Part shown: piece after piece, positions 31,697-39,809 of the stretch
Position numbering within the stretch: position 1 is the first letter of the stretch
Layout: each line of letters opens with the position of its first letter
Source of the DNA: an uncultured Clostridia bacterium
GTDB lineage: Bacteria; Bacillota; Clostridia; Christensenellales; Borkfalkiaceae
NCBI GenBank assembly: GCA_934271275.1
Contig: CAKQRD010000008.1
Location: 65,159-129,158 of the forward strand
Direction: 5' to 3'
DNA: 64,000 bases
The notes under the pieces: model-generated
What the model was told of the DNA's origin: nothing
What the model saw: only the letters and a program-made list of their open reading frames with translations
Databases searched by the model: none
Translations under genes and position numbers: made by a program

Positions 31697-33196
31697 ATGA
31701 CGAAAACTGTAAAGACGGAAATAGATTTCGGAAAATCCAAAATAGGTAAGATTTTATTAAGGAGCGCGCCGCCCGTAATGTTCGCGCTTCTTATTCAGGC
31801 TCTCTATAACATAGTGGACAGCTTTTTCGTGGGTAGGTATTCGGAGGACGCGCTCACCGCGCTCACCGTTATTTATCCGTTACAGCTCGTTATAATCGCG
31901 CTCGCGGTGGGAACGGGCGTCGGCGTAAACACCTATATGGCGAGGAAATACGCGCAGGGGAAAGAGGAAGAAGCGAAAAATACCGCGGGTACGGGCGTGC
32001 TTCTCGCGGTTATTTCGTGGGCGATTTTCGCGCTTATATCCTTTCTCGTTATGCGTCCGTACGCTTCCGTTTCCGCAAAGTCGGCAGGAGTTATAGACGA
32101 GGCGGTTGTTTACGGGAACATAGTCTGCGCGGGGAGTCTCGGCACGTTTTTGGAAGGCATTTTTTCCAAGGTGCATCAGGCGCGCGGAAATATGCGCGTT
32201 CCTATGATAGCGCAGGTCGTCGGCGCGGTTATCAACATAATATTCGACCCGATACTTATTTCGGGCTGGGGCTTTATCCCTCGTATGGGCGTTGCGGGCG
32301 CGGCGATAGCAACCGTGATGGGACAGGTTGCTTCGGCGGTGATAACGGGGGTGAAGGGCTTTCACCTTCCTCCGAAAAGCAACCTCGGAAAGTATATAAA
32401 GAAGATTTATTATTACGGCTATTCTTCCGTTTTAATGCAGCTTTTATATACCTTTTATATAGTGCTTTTAAACGTTATTCTCGCTTCGTTTTCGGACGCG
32501 GCGGTCACCGTTTTGGGACTGTATTATAAAATGCAGAGCTTCTTTTTCATTCCGCTTTTGGGGCTTCAGACCTGCGTCGTGCCGGTTTTAAGTTTTAATT
32601 ATACCTGCGGATATTACGGAAGGTGCAAAAAGCTGATGACCGATTCTATGGTTATTTCGGCGATATTTATGGTTCTCGGGGTGGCGTGCTTCACCCTTAT
32701 TCCCGAACAGCTTTTAAGAATATTTTCGCAGAGCGCGGACGTCATCGAAATAGGCAAGGTCGCATTCCCGCTGATTGCGTTAAGCTTTATGCCCGCGGCG
32801 GTTTCGTTTATGATGCCCGTATTCTTTCAATCGATAGGCGCGGGCAAAAAAAGCGCGTTTTTGTCCTGTTTAAGACAGGTTTTATGTCTCGTTCCCATAT
32901 TCTGGGCGTTCTCCCGAATAGGTCTCGATTATTCTTGGCTGTCGTTCCCCGTGTCCGAAATAATAACCGTTTCCGTAGGCTTTCCCATGTACCTCGCAAC
33001 CCTTAAAAAGTGGGGTGTTCTCGGTAAGGGCGCAAGGGTAGAAGGCGCGAAGAATGCGGAAAACGCGACGAAAAGAGCGGCGACGGCGAGAGGTTGTCCG
33101 ATAGAGAATAACGCGGCGATCGCGGAAGGCGGCGAAGACCGTTCCGAAAGCGATTCGGAAAATTCCTCCGAAGATTTCGCGCGAAAAAATATTTGA
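31697..33196 (+). CDS. MATE family efflux transporter
   Basis: A 499-aa membrane protein of the multidrug and toxic compound extrusion family (NorM/DinF-like), with 12 predicted helices in two homologous halves. The N-terminal segment ILLRSAPPVMFALLIQALYN and the FFVGRYSEDALTALTV block are typical, as is the second-half repeat with GLQTCVVPVLSFNY. It exports cations or drugs by Na+ or H+ antiport. A charged, low-complexity C-terminal tail of about 55 residues (rich in Ala, Glu, Ser) is longer than usual. Probably cotranscribed with comEC. Confidence 0.92.
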   Translation: MTKTVKTEIDFGKSKIGKILLRSAPPVMFALLIQALYNIVDSFFVGRYSEDALTALTVIYPLQLVIIALAVGTGVGVNTYMARKYAQGKEEEAKNTAGTGVLLAVISWAIFALISFLVMRPYASVSAKSAGVIDEAVVYGNIVCAGSLGTFLEGIFSKVHQARGNMRVPMIAQVVGAVINIIFDPILISGWGFIPRMGVAGAAIATVMGQVASAVITGVKGFHLPPKSNLGKYIKKIYYYGYSSVLMQLLYTFYIVLLNVILASFSDAAVTVLGLYYKMQSFFFIPLLGLQTCVVPVLSFNYTCGYYGRCKKLMTDSMVISAIFMVLGVACFTLIPEQLLRIFSQSADVIEIGKVAFPLIALSFMPAAVSFMMPVFFQSIGAGKKSAFLSCLRQVLCLVPIFWAFSRIGLDYSWLSFPVSEIITVSVGFPMYLATLKKWGVLGKGARVEGAKNAENATKRAATARGCPIENNAAIAEGGEDRSESDSENSSEDFARKNI

Positions 33197-33204
33197 AAAA
33201 ATCG

Positions 33205-33234
33205 TTGACATAACCGCAAAGGTTATGGTATTAT
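33205..33234 (+). promoter_or_regulatory. Promoter of T-box leader
   Basis: TTGACA (33205-33210), 18 bp, TATTAT (33229-33234); an overlapping TATAAT lies at 33232-33237. The region overlaps the end of the MATE gene transcript. Confidence 0.65.
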
Positions 33235-33239
33235 AATAT

Positions 33240-33521
33240 CAAAGAAAATCAAAGCGTTGATGAAGAGACGCCGAGAAAGAGAACTTTTACAGAGAATCCG
33301 CGTTCGGTGAGAGCGGAAAAGGACGTTTTCGGTCGTGTAACTTCGGAGCAGAAAGGAAGAAAACCGTTTTCGGCAAGTAGAACCTTTCCGTGATTGCTGC
33401 GTTAAGGCATAGGGGTTGATGGATCCCGAGAGAGGCTTTTTATTTAAAAAGCAATTTGAGTGGTACCGCGGGTGGATTATAACTCGTCTCAAAGTAAGTT
33501 TACTTTGGGGCGATTTTTTTA
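33240..33521 (+). promoter_or_regulatory. T-box riboswitch leader of an acyl-CoA synthetase gene
   Basis: Canonical T-box parts in order: gcgttgatgaagagacg at the base of stem I, an AG bulge region (acagagaa), the distal loop cggtgagag, the T-box antiterminator sequence gagtggtaccgcggg (33458-33472), and a terminator (33485-33496 with 33501-33512, then seven T). The specifier loop lies between stems ccgag/ttcgg and gagaac/gttttc; its 3' side (33331-33341) reads ggtcgtgtaac. GTA (33337-33339, Val) followed by A is my best reading. The T in tggT predicts a tRNA with discriminator A, which fits Val and not Asn, Cys or Thr. Uncharged tRNA binding would switch on the downstream gene. Confidence 0.9.
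33485..33520 (+). terminator. T-box regulated terminator
   Basis: cgtctcaaagta (33485-33496) and tactttggggcg (33501-33512) pair with some G-U, followed by TTTTTTT. Competes with the antiterminator containing the T-box sequence. Confidence 0.88.
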
Positions 33522-33542
33522 TTGCCCCGACGGAGGGTTTTT

Positions 33543-35183
33543 ATGGAAAACTGCAAAATTTACCAAAGCTTTATCGACGTGACGGAGGACGATAAGGGTA
33601 CGCCCCTTAAAATTTCTTTCAAAAACATCGAAAAATTCAATTTTGCTTTCGACGTCGTTGACGCGCTCGCGCGGAGAAGTCCCAGAAAGCTTGCGATGCT
33701 CCATGTTTCGCGGGATAAAACCGAACGTCGCTTTACCTTTTTCGATATGGCTAAGGAATCCGCCCGCGCGGCTAATTATTTCCGCTCGCTCGGAATAAAA
33801 AAGGGCGACCGCGTGCTGATGATATTAAAAAGGCATTATCAGTTCTGGTTCGCTATGCTGGGACTTAATAAGCTGGGCGCGATAGCTATTCCCGCAACTA
33901 ATCAGCTCCTTTCTCACGACCTCGAATACCGGTTTAAGGCGGCGGGCGTTTCCGCGGTTATCTGCACGGCGGAGGGAGAAAGCGCGCGTGAAGTCGATAA
34001 AGCGGCGGAAGGCTTTGCGGGGCTTAAACACAAGATAATCGTGAACGGCGAAAGAGCGGGTTGGAGAAATTTCGACAAGGAGTTCGCGGGTTTTTCGGAC
34101 AGATTTCCTCGGACGGCGGATTCGCCCTGCGGAAACGACCTTCTGCTTATGTTTTTCACTTCGGGAACTTCTGGCTATCCCAAAATCGCGGCGCATAATC
34201 ATAAATATCCGCTCGGGCATTTTCACACCGCAAAATACTGGCATTGCGTGGAAGAGGAGGGGTTGCATTTCACCATTTCGGATACGGGCTGGGCAAAGGC
34301 TATGTGGGGGAAGCTTTACGGGCAATGGCTTGCGGAAGCGGCGACCTTCGTATACGACTTCGACCGCTTCGACGCGGCGGACATTCTGCCTATGTTCGCA
34401 AAGTATAAAATCACGACCTTCTGCGCGCCGCCGACGATGCTCCGAATGATGATTAAAGAAGATTTGTCCTGCTACGATTTTTCTTCCGTAAAGCATATGA
34501 CAACGGCGGGCGAGGCTTTGAACGCCGAGGTTTACAAGCAGTTCAAAAGGCTTACGGGCTTGAAAATTTACGAGGGCTTCGGACAGTCGGAAACGACTAT
34601 GCTCGTCGGCAATCTTAAGAACGCGCGGCTTAAAATCGGTTCTATGGGGAAGCCCGCGCCGATTTACGACATAGAGCTTCTGGGCGAAGACGGTCTGCCC
34701 GTTACCCGCGGCGACGTCGGGGAAATCTGCGTGAATATAAAAGGCGGCAAGCCGTGCGGACTGTTCGCGGGCTATTACGGCGACGAGGAAAAGACCGCCG
34801 AGGTTATAAAGGACGGCTATTATCACACGGGCGACACCGCGTGGCAGGACGAGGACGGGTATTTCTGGTACGTCGGAAGGCGAGACGACGTTATAAAGTC
34901 CTCGGGTTACCGCATAGGACCGTTCGAGATAGAAAGCGTTATAATGGAGTTGCCGTACGTTCTGGAATGCGGGGTTTCCGCAGAACCCGACGAGGTGCGC
35001 GGGCAGATAGTGAAGGCGAGCGTGGTACTCGTGAAAGGTACGGCGGAGAGCGAGGAGCTTAAAAAGGAAATTCAGGTTTACGTCAAGGAGCATACCGCGC
35101 CGTATAAATACCCGAGAAAGGTGGTTTTTAAGAAAGAACTTCCCAAAACCGTCAGCGGCAAGATAAAGAGAAATATGCTGTAA
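33543..35183 (+). CDS. AMP-forming acyl-CoA synthetase (medium/short-chain type)
   Basis: A 546-aa cytoplasmic ligase of the adenylate-forming (ANL) family that activates a carboxylic acid with ATP and CoA. The P-loop-like motif FFTSGTSGYPKIAAH is at about residues 205-219, then the acid-binding GEALNAEVYKQF and YEGFGQSE motifs, the hinge DTAWQDEDGYFWYVGR, and the catalytic Lys in PKTVSGKIKR at the C-terminus. It resembles medium-chain acyl-CoA synthetases. Start MENCKIYQ has GGAGGG upstream; the frame also opens at 33522. Control by a T-box is unusual and suggests an amino-acid-derived acid (for example a branched-chain acid) as substrate; that is inference. Confidence 0.9.
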   Translation: MENCKIYQSFIDVTEDDKGTPLKISFKNIEKFNFAFDVVDALARRSPRKLAMLHVSRDKTERRFTFFDMAKESARAANYFRSLGIKKGDRVLMILKRHYQFWFAMLGLNKLGAIAIPATNQLLSHDLEYRFKAAGVSAVICTAEGESAREVDKAAEGFAGLKHKIIVNGERAGWRNFDKEFAGFSDRFPRTADSPCGNDLLLMFFTSGTSGYPKIAAHNHKYPLGHFHTAKYWHCVEEEGLHFTISDTGWAKAMWGKLYGQWLAEAATFVYDFDRFDAADILPMFAKYKITTFCAPPTMLRMMIKEDLSCYDFSSVKHMTTAGEALNAEVYKQFKRLTGLKIYEGFGQSETTMLVGNLKNARLKIGSMGKPAPIYDIELLGEDGLPVTRGDVGEICVNIKGGKPCGLFAGYYGDEEKTAEVIKDGYYHTGDTAWQDEDGYFWYVGRRDDVIKSSGYRIGPFEIESVIMELPYVLECGVSAEPDEVRGQIVKASVVLVKGTAESEELKKEIQVYVKEHTAPYKYPRKVVFKKELPKTVSGKIKRNML

Positions 35184-35208
35184 TGCGCGAAAAAAGTTTT
35201 TTGAGAGT

Positions 35209-35247
35209 AAAAGAAAAATCCCGCGATGACCGCGGGATTTTTCTTTT
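35209..35247 (+). terminator. Terminator after acyl-CoA synthetase gene
   Basis: aaaagaaaaatcccgcg (35209-35225) pairs with cgcgggatttttctttt (35231-35247). Confidence 0.9.
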
Positions 35248-35289
35248 AACGGCTTTCGGCTAAAAAATGAAAAGTTTTTTTCGCGAGGG

Positions 35290-35319
35290 TTGACAAACGC
35301 CGCAAAAATATTGTATACT
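35290..35319 (+). promoter_or_regulatory. Promoter of NYN-domain gene
   Basis: TTGACA (35290-35295), 18 bp, TATACT (35314-35319), followed by AAAAAGGGG and the ATG at 35343. Confidence 0.78.
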
Positions 35320-35342
35320 TAAACCCGTAAAAAGGGGATTTT

Positions 35343-36134
35343 ATGGAGATTAAAGACAGAACCATCGCTCTTTTAATAGATTCCGACAACGTTTCGAGCG
35401 ATTATTTTTCAATCATTTTAGACGAACTTTCGCAGTACGGCAAGGTCACTTACCGCAGGTTGTACGGCGATTTTACCAACAACAAGGCGAACGGCTGGAA
35501 AAGCGCGCTTTTAGAGTATTCCATAGAACAGATTCAGCAGGTAGCGTTCACTTCCGGTAAAAACGCCACCGATTCAAAAATGATCATCGACGCTATGGAT
35601 ATTCTCTATAAAGGCAACGTAGACTGCTTTTGTCTCGCTACGTCGGACAGCGACTTTACCAACCTTGCGATGAGATTTCGTAACGACAACATAGTCGTAA
35701 TCGGCGCGGGCGAAAAGAAAACGCCGCTTTCCTTCCGCAGGGCGTGCGATATTTTTATTCCGATAGACGAAATTCTTTCGGCGGCGAAGGCGGCAAAAGC
35801 CGCGGCAAACTCCGCTTCGCAGAAAAAACGCGGCAAAACCAAGACCGTAGAGGATAAGGAAAAAGCCGCTACCGAAAAGAAGCTCGAAGATCTTGTGAAT
35901 ATCTCTGGCGACATCATCGCGGGCGGCGCGGACCTCGACGGCTGGATGAACTTTTCTATATTCATAAACGAATTGAGAAGAAAGGAAAACGATTTCAACC
36001 CCAAACTGTACGGCTTTACCAACAGTCGCCCGATACAGTTTTTCAAAAGCATAGAAAAAGACGGAAAATCCGTGTTTATGCTTGAAAAAAGCGACAAAGC
36101 GGACAAAATCCGCATAAATCCCGAACAAAAATAA
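35343..36134 (+). CDS. NYN domain (PIN-like) protein with C-terminal OST-HTH/LOTUS-like domain
   Basis: A 263-aa cytoplasmic protein. The N-terminal NYN nuclease-like domain has the acidic residues expected for metal binding: ALLIDSDNVSS at residues 9-19, TDSKMIIDAMDIL and ATSDSDFTNLAMRF. A Lys/Ala-rich linker (about 145-180) leads to a C-terminal domain (about 185-255) resembling the LOTUS/OST-HTH RNA-binding fold, with GWMNFSIFINELRRKENDF. Such proteins are predicted to bind or cut RNA; bacterial members are poorly studied. It is flanked by its own promoter and a strong terminator. Confidence 0.85.
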   Translation: MEIKDRTIALLIDSDNVSSDYFSIILDELSQYGKVTYRRLYGDFTNNKANGWKSALLEYSIEQIQQVAFTSGKNATDSKMIIDAMDILYKGNVDCFCLATSDSDFTNLAMRFRNDNIVVIGAGEKKTPLSFRRACDIFIPIDEILSAAKAAKAAANSASQKKRGKTKTVEDKEKAATEKKLEDLVNISGDIIAGGADLDGWMNFSIFINELRRKENDFNPKLYGFTNSRPIQFFKSIEKDGKSVFMLEKSDKADKIRINPEQK

Positions 36135-36151
36135 TTTAATAGAATATGGAA

Positions 36152-36193
36152 CGCGCGGGGCGAAACGAAAGTTTCGCCCCGCGCGAAATTTTT
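36152..36193. terminator. Terminator between NYN gene and mgsA
   Basis: A 15-bp perfect stem (36152-36166 with 36171-36185, loop GAAA), then aaattttt; serves the plus-strand gene and may face mgsA too. Confidence 0.88.
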
Positions 36194-36254
36194 ACCTTAA
36201 AAAATTACTAATCGGCAAAGATAAAATTTGCGAAGATTATAAATATTGCAAAAA

Positions 36255-36629
36255 TTACAGCAAATCGGAATGAAGAATATAATTTGCCGTGGCGACGTTG
36301 GTTGCGATAGGCACGTCGTATACGACGGCTATGCGAAGAAGCGCCTTAACGTCGGGGTCGTGCGGCTGAGTTTGAAGCGGATCCCATAAAAAGATAATCA
36401 CGTCGATTTCGCCTTCCGCGGTTTTCGCGCCGATTTCGAGGTCGCCGCCGAGCGGTCCCGAGAGATAGCGTTTTACTTCAAGTCCCGTAGCTTCTCCGAC
36501 GAGCTTTGCGGTCGTGCCGGTGCCGCATAAAGCGTAGCGGCTTAAAATATCTTTGTTTTTTACAGCCCATTCGATGATTTCGGTTTTCTTGTTATCGTGC
36601 GCGATGAGCGCTATAGTTTTGTTTTTCAT
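36255..36629 (-). CDS. mgsA: Methylglyoxal synthase
   Basis: A 124-aa cytoplasmic enzyme converting dihydroxyacetone phosphate to methylglyoxal and phosphate, relieving sugar-phosphate stress. The N-terminus IALIAHDNKK contains the phosphate-binding His/Asp, CGTGTTAKLV and SGPLGGDLEIG are the phosphate loop and catalytic region, and FLWDPLQTQPHDPDVKALLR holds the catalytic Asp and His. Length fits short MgsA forms. Monocistronic on the minus strand; start by homology to family N-terminus. Confidence 0.96.
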   Translation of the reverse strand: MKNKTIALIAHDNKKTEIIEWAVKNKDILSRYALCGTGTTAKLVGEATGLEVKRYLSGPLGGDLEIGAKTAEGEIDVIIFLWDPLQTQPHDPDVKALLRIAVVYDVPIATNVATANYILHSDLL

Positions 36630-36736
36630 TTTAAGTCTCCGTGAAATTCTACGTTCATTGTAACATTTTATAAAGCAAATTACAAGAGGTAATTCAAAAT
36701 CGAGAGAAGAAATATCGAAAATTTAATCTTGATCCC

Positions 36737-36765
36737 TTGCTAATCGGGCGCGGGCGTGTTATCAT
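36737..36765 (+). promoter_or_regulatory. Promoter of flavin-reductase-like gene
   Basis: TTGCTA (36737-36742), 17 bp, TATCAT (36760-36765), 117 bp before the ATG. Confidence 0.55.
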
Positions 36766-36881
36766 ATTTAAATCCGTATAACAACCGTTCGGGCGGGCGC
36801 GGTACGGCGGAATAATCCGATAACGGATAGTATCGCCGCGATAAGCCCCCCCCGCGGCAAAATGCGGATAAAGGAGACGAA

Positions 36882-37418
36882 ATGGCTTTTAAAGAAGTGA
36901 AGCTCGAAGATCTTAACCTCGACGTTTATAAAACCTTTGCGGAGGACTGGCTCGCGCTGACGGCGGGGGATAAAAACGGGTATAGCTCTATGACCGTTTC
37001 CTGGGGGCAGATGGGTTCGCTCTGGAAGGGCGAGGGGCTGAAAGCTTTTGCGGGTATGCCCGTCGCGACCGTATACGTCCGCCCGCAGAGATATACCAAA
37101 AAATTCATAGACGAACAGCCGTTTTTCACCCTTTCCGCCTTTAACGGAGAGAGAAAAAGCGAACTCGGATTTCTGGGCAGCAAGTCGGGGAGAGATTACG
37201 ACGATAAATTGAGGGCTTGCGGACTTACTCCGCTGTACCTCGAAAACGCGGTCGCGATAGAAGAAGCGGAAACTATTTTCGTGTGCAAAAAGCTGTTCAC
37301 CTATAAAATGGAAAAAAGCGGCTTTTTCTATCCCGAAACCGCCGGAAAGAACTACCCGAACGAAGATTTTCATCAGGGCTACATAGGCGAAATAGTTAAG
37401 ATTTTAAGGAAAATATAA
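36882..37418 (+). CDS. Flavin reductase-like, FMN-binding protein
   Basis: A 178-aa cytoplasmic protein of the flavin reductase-like split-barrel family. Visible are SSMTVSWGQMGSLW and VATVYVRPQRYTKKFIDE, which match the FMN-binding loop (the latter being typical of the subfamily with RPQRYT), and LSAFNGERKSELGFLGSKSGRDYDDKLRAC. Family members reduce flavins with NAD(P)H or act as FMN-binding oxidoreductases; the electron partner is unknown. The ATG has GGAGACG upstream. A terminator follows at 37434. Confidence 0.85.
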   Translation: MAFKEVKLEDLNLDVYKTFAEDWLALTAGDKNGYSSMTVSWGQMGSLWKGEGLKAFAGMPVATVYVRPQRYTKKFIDEQPFFTLSAFNGERKSELGFLGSKSGRDYDDKLRACGLTPLYLENAVAIEEAETIFVCKKLFTYKMEKSGFFYPETAGKNYPNEDFHQGYIGEIVKILRKI

Positions 37419-37433
37419 TCCGCTTCGGATAGT

Positions 37434-37468
37434 AAAACGCCGACCGAAACACAGGTACGGCGTTTTTT
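37434..37468 (+). terminator. Terminator after flavin-reductase-like gene
   Basis: aaaacgccg (37434-37442) pairs with cggcgtttt (37458-37466), followed by T. Confidence 0.82.
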
Positions 37469-37504
37469 AACACTGTCGATAAATTTAAAAAACCCCGTAA
37501 TATT

Positions 37505-37534
37505 TTGACACGAAAGGGGTAAAAGTTGTATACT
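37505..37534 (+). promoter_or_regulatory. Promoter of CvpA-like gene
   Basis: TTGACA (37505-37510), 18 bp, TATACT (37529-37534). Confidence 0.75.
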
Positions 37535-37600
37535 GATATAAACGGGCGGGTTTTTTGCCCTCGTCCGCGACGAAAGGCGAATTAAAACGGAGGAAAAGTT

Positions 37601-39058
37601 ATGGCTGTAAATTATTTTACCGTCGGCGTGATAGCTATATCCGCGCTGTGCGTGATTTTAGGAGTGCTTTTGGGCTTGTTCCGCGGGTTTTCCCGTTCTG
37701 TCGTGAGACTTATTCTCGTGGCGGCGAGCGCGGTGGCGGCGTGGCTGCTTCGCCCGATAATTTCCAAGTGGCTTATGACTCTCGAAGTAGGCGGAAACTC
37801 CATAAACGGGCTTATAGAGCAATCTATCGCGAACGCGGGGGACGTTCCCGAATCTGTGGTGACGCTCGCGTACGCGCTTATCGAAATTCTTATCGGACTC
37901 GCGGCGTTCCTCGTCGTGTTTCTGGTGCTTAAACTTCTGACTTACGTCATTTTGTTCCCGATTATCAAGATATTTTTGGGGAGAGAAAAGAAGGGTAGAC
38001 CTTTCGGCGCGCTCGTGGGGCTTGTTCAGGGCTTGTTCGTTGCGTTCGTTTTATGCGTGCCGTTTACGGGCATTATAGGCGAGCTTAACAATATCTCGCA
38101 GATAGATTTTTCCGCGCTTTCTTCTTCGGAAAGCTCCGGAACGACCGAGCAAAACCCCGTTAAAGAGATGCTGGCGCAGATAGGTCTTGACGAATCCACG
38201 ATAGAAGATTATCTTACCTCGCCCATAGGCAAATTTTATGCCGAAGCGGGCAAACCCGCATACGTTCTTATGACGACCACGACCGACAGAAACGGCAACA
38301 AAATAACTCTTTCGGCGGCGGTCGGCGCGGCGAAAAAAGGCGTTAAGCTGGCGGCGAACACCAAGGACATTATGGATGCGATGCAGGAAATCGGCGGCGA
38401 CGGCGGCGTGACCAAGGAAAACGTCGGCTCGGTTTGCGATAAATTAAGGGATCTTGACGAGATAAAGAACGACACCACCGTCGAAGAAGCCGAAATCATC
38501 AACACGGTCATAAAAGACGTGCTGGAAACGGTCGCTTCGAGCGGCGCGAGCGAAGAACAGAAAGATCAGATTAAAGAGGTTCTCGATAACCTCGGCAACG
38601 ATATAGACGTTAAGAAAATAGAATTCGGCGCGGCGGCGGACGCGGTGGAAACCATCGTTAAGATTTCCGAAATCAAATCGTCCGAAGATCCCGACGCCCC
38701 CGCGGAAACGGTGAAAATAACGCAGGAGGACGCGGATAAAATAGTGAAAGGGCTTGCGAAAAACGAAATGCTCGTTACTCTTCTCGAAACACAGCTGACA
38801 AACGGCGGCTCGGGAACGCTCGCGCAGATTAAAGAGGCGGACAGAGATAAATTTTTGACCGCAATCGACAACGTCGATGACGAAAGCGTTTCCGCTGAAT
38901 ATAAAGAAAAAATGAAAAAGCTTCTGGGGCTTATCGCGAGCGGAGAGGTTACGGATATTCCCGAAATACCGGGAGTACCCGCAACGCCCGAAACTCCCGA
39001 TACGCCCGCGCCCGAAACGCCTTCCGAGGGCGAGGAGTCCGAAGCGGCTGCCGCATAG
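37601..39058 (+). CDS. CvpA-like membrane protein with long soluble C-terminal region
   Basis: A 485-aa protein. Residues 1-165 contain four hydrophobic segments with the CvpA-like LGVLLGLFRGFSRSVVRLI and the GALVGLVQGLFVAFVLCVPF patterns. Family CvpA (about 160-200 aa) is linked to colicin V production and envelope integrity. The following 300 residues are soluble, acidic and helix-prone (many KxxD/E repeats) and end in a Pro/Thr/Glu-rich tail (PETPDTPAPETPSEGEES). The fused region is not recognised. GGAGG precedes the ATG; a phosphatase gene follows after 43 bp. Confidence 0.72.
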   Translation: MAVNYFTVGVIAISALCVILGVLLGLFRGFSRSVVRLILVAASAVAAWLLRPIISKWLMTLEVGGNSINGLIEQSIANAGDVPESVVTLAYALIEILIGLAAFLVVFLVLKLLTYVILFPIIKIFLGREKKGRPFGALVGLVQGLFVAFVLCVPFTGIIGELNNISQIDFSALSSSESSGTTEQNPVKEMLAQIGLDESTIEDYLTSPIGKFYAEAGKPAYVLMTTTTDRNGNKITLSAAVGAAKKGVKLAANTKDIMDAMQEIGGDGGVTKENVGSVCDKLRDLDEIKNDTTVEEAEIINTVIKDVLETVASSGASEEQKDQIKEVLDNLGNDIDVKKIEFGAAADAVETIVKISEIKSSEDPDAPAETVKITQEDADKIVKGLAKNEMLVTLLETQLTNGGSGTLAQIKEADRDKFLTAIDNVDDESVSAEYKEKMKKLLGLIASGEVTDIPEIPGVPATPETPDTPAPETPSEGEESEAAAA

Positions 39059-39101
39059 CTTTTAGACGAAAGCTTTTTAACGAACGAAATACGGGAGATT
39101 T

Positions 39102-39572
39102 ATGGATAAAATAAGAATAACGTTCGTGTGTTTCGGCAATATCTGCCGTTCGCCTATGGCGGAATTTCTGATGAAGGAACTCGTTCAGGATAAGGGGACT
39201 GCGGATAAATTTGAGATAGATTCCGCGGCGACTAACGGGTGCGAGACGGGTAGTCCCGTGCATTACGGAACGGCGCGGATTTTAGAGAGAACGGGAATAG
39301 ATTTTTCTTCTAAACGCGCAAGAAAGCTGAACGCTTCCGACTACGGAAAATCGGATTATTTCATCGGTATGGACGCGATGAATATTCGGGATATGAAAAG
39401 GCTTTTAAACGGCGATCCCGAAGGAAAGGTAAGACTGCTTCTCGATTTTACCGACGATAAGAGAGACGTAGCCGATCCGTGGTATACGGGAAATTTCGAG
39501 CAGACTTTTAAGGACGTGACGCGCGGAATAAACGGCTTTTACGAATATCTGGAAAAAGAAGGAAAAGTATAA
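39102..39572 (+). CDS. Low-molecular-weight protein-tyrosine phosphatase
   Basis: A 156-aa cytoplasmic phosphatase. The active-site loop CFGNICRSP (Cys at about residue 10) fits the C-x5-R-S/T signature, and the general acid Asp is in DPWYTGNFEQTF near residue 125. It removes phosphate from tyrosine, and in Gram-positives often acts on the Wzz/BY-kinase system of capsule synthesis. It is probably cotranscribed with the CvpA-like gene; link to the two Wzz-like proteins at 18-20 kb is inference. Confidence 0.93.
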   Translation: MDKIRITFVCFGNICRSPMAEFLMKELVQDKGTADKFEIDSAATNGCETGSPVHYGTARILERTGIDFSSKRARKLNASDYGKSDYFIGMDAMNIRDMKRLLNGDPEGKVRLLLDFTDDKRDVADPWYTGNFEQTFKDVTRGINGFYEYLEKEGKV

Positions 39573-39621
39573 AAATTTTTTGGCGCGGCAGAGTGTTGTT
39601 TTATTGCCCCTTTCTACAGTT

Positions 39622-39644
39622 GTATACGGTTTGTAACCGTATAC
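39622..39644. repeat. GTATACAG palindromic repeat, copy 4 (compensated variant)
   Basis: gtatacggtttgtaaccgtatac: relative to other copies both arms change (CAG to CGG, CTG to CCG), so the palindrome is preserved. Confidence 0.88.
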
Positions 39645-39726
39645 GTTTTTTGGAGCGGGGTAAAAGCCCGACGAGAAAAAAACGGTCGGTAAAGCCCTTT
39701 TTTCCTTAAATAATATCTTTTTTCAT

Positions 39727-39754
39727 AAAAACCCTTTTAAAAAAGGGTTTTTTG
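39727..39754 (+). terminator. Terminator upstream of dgt
   Basis: aaaaaccctttt pairs with aaaagggttttt; followed by T. It ends the phosphatase transcript. Confidence 0.78.
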
Positions 39755-39809
39755 TTTTTACGGCGTATTTATATATGATAATGCTAAACCGTTTCGGGGG
39801 ATTACGTTC

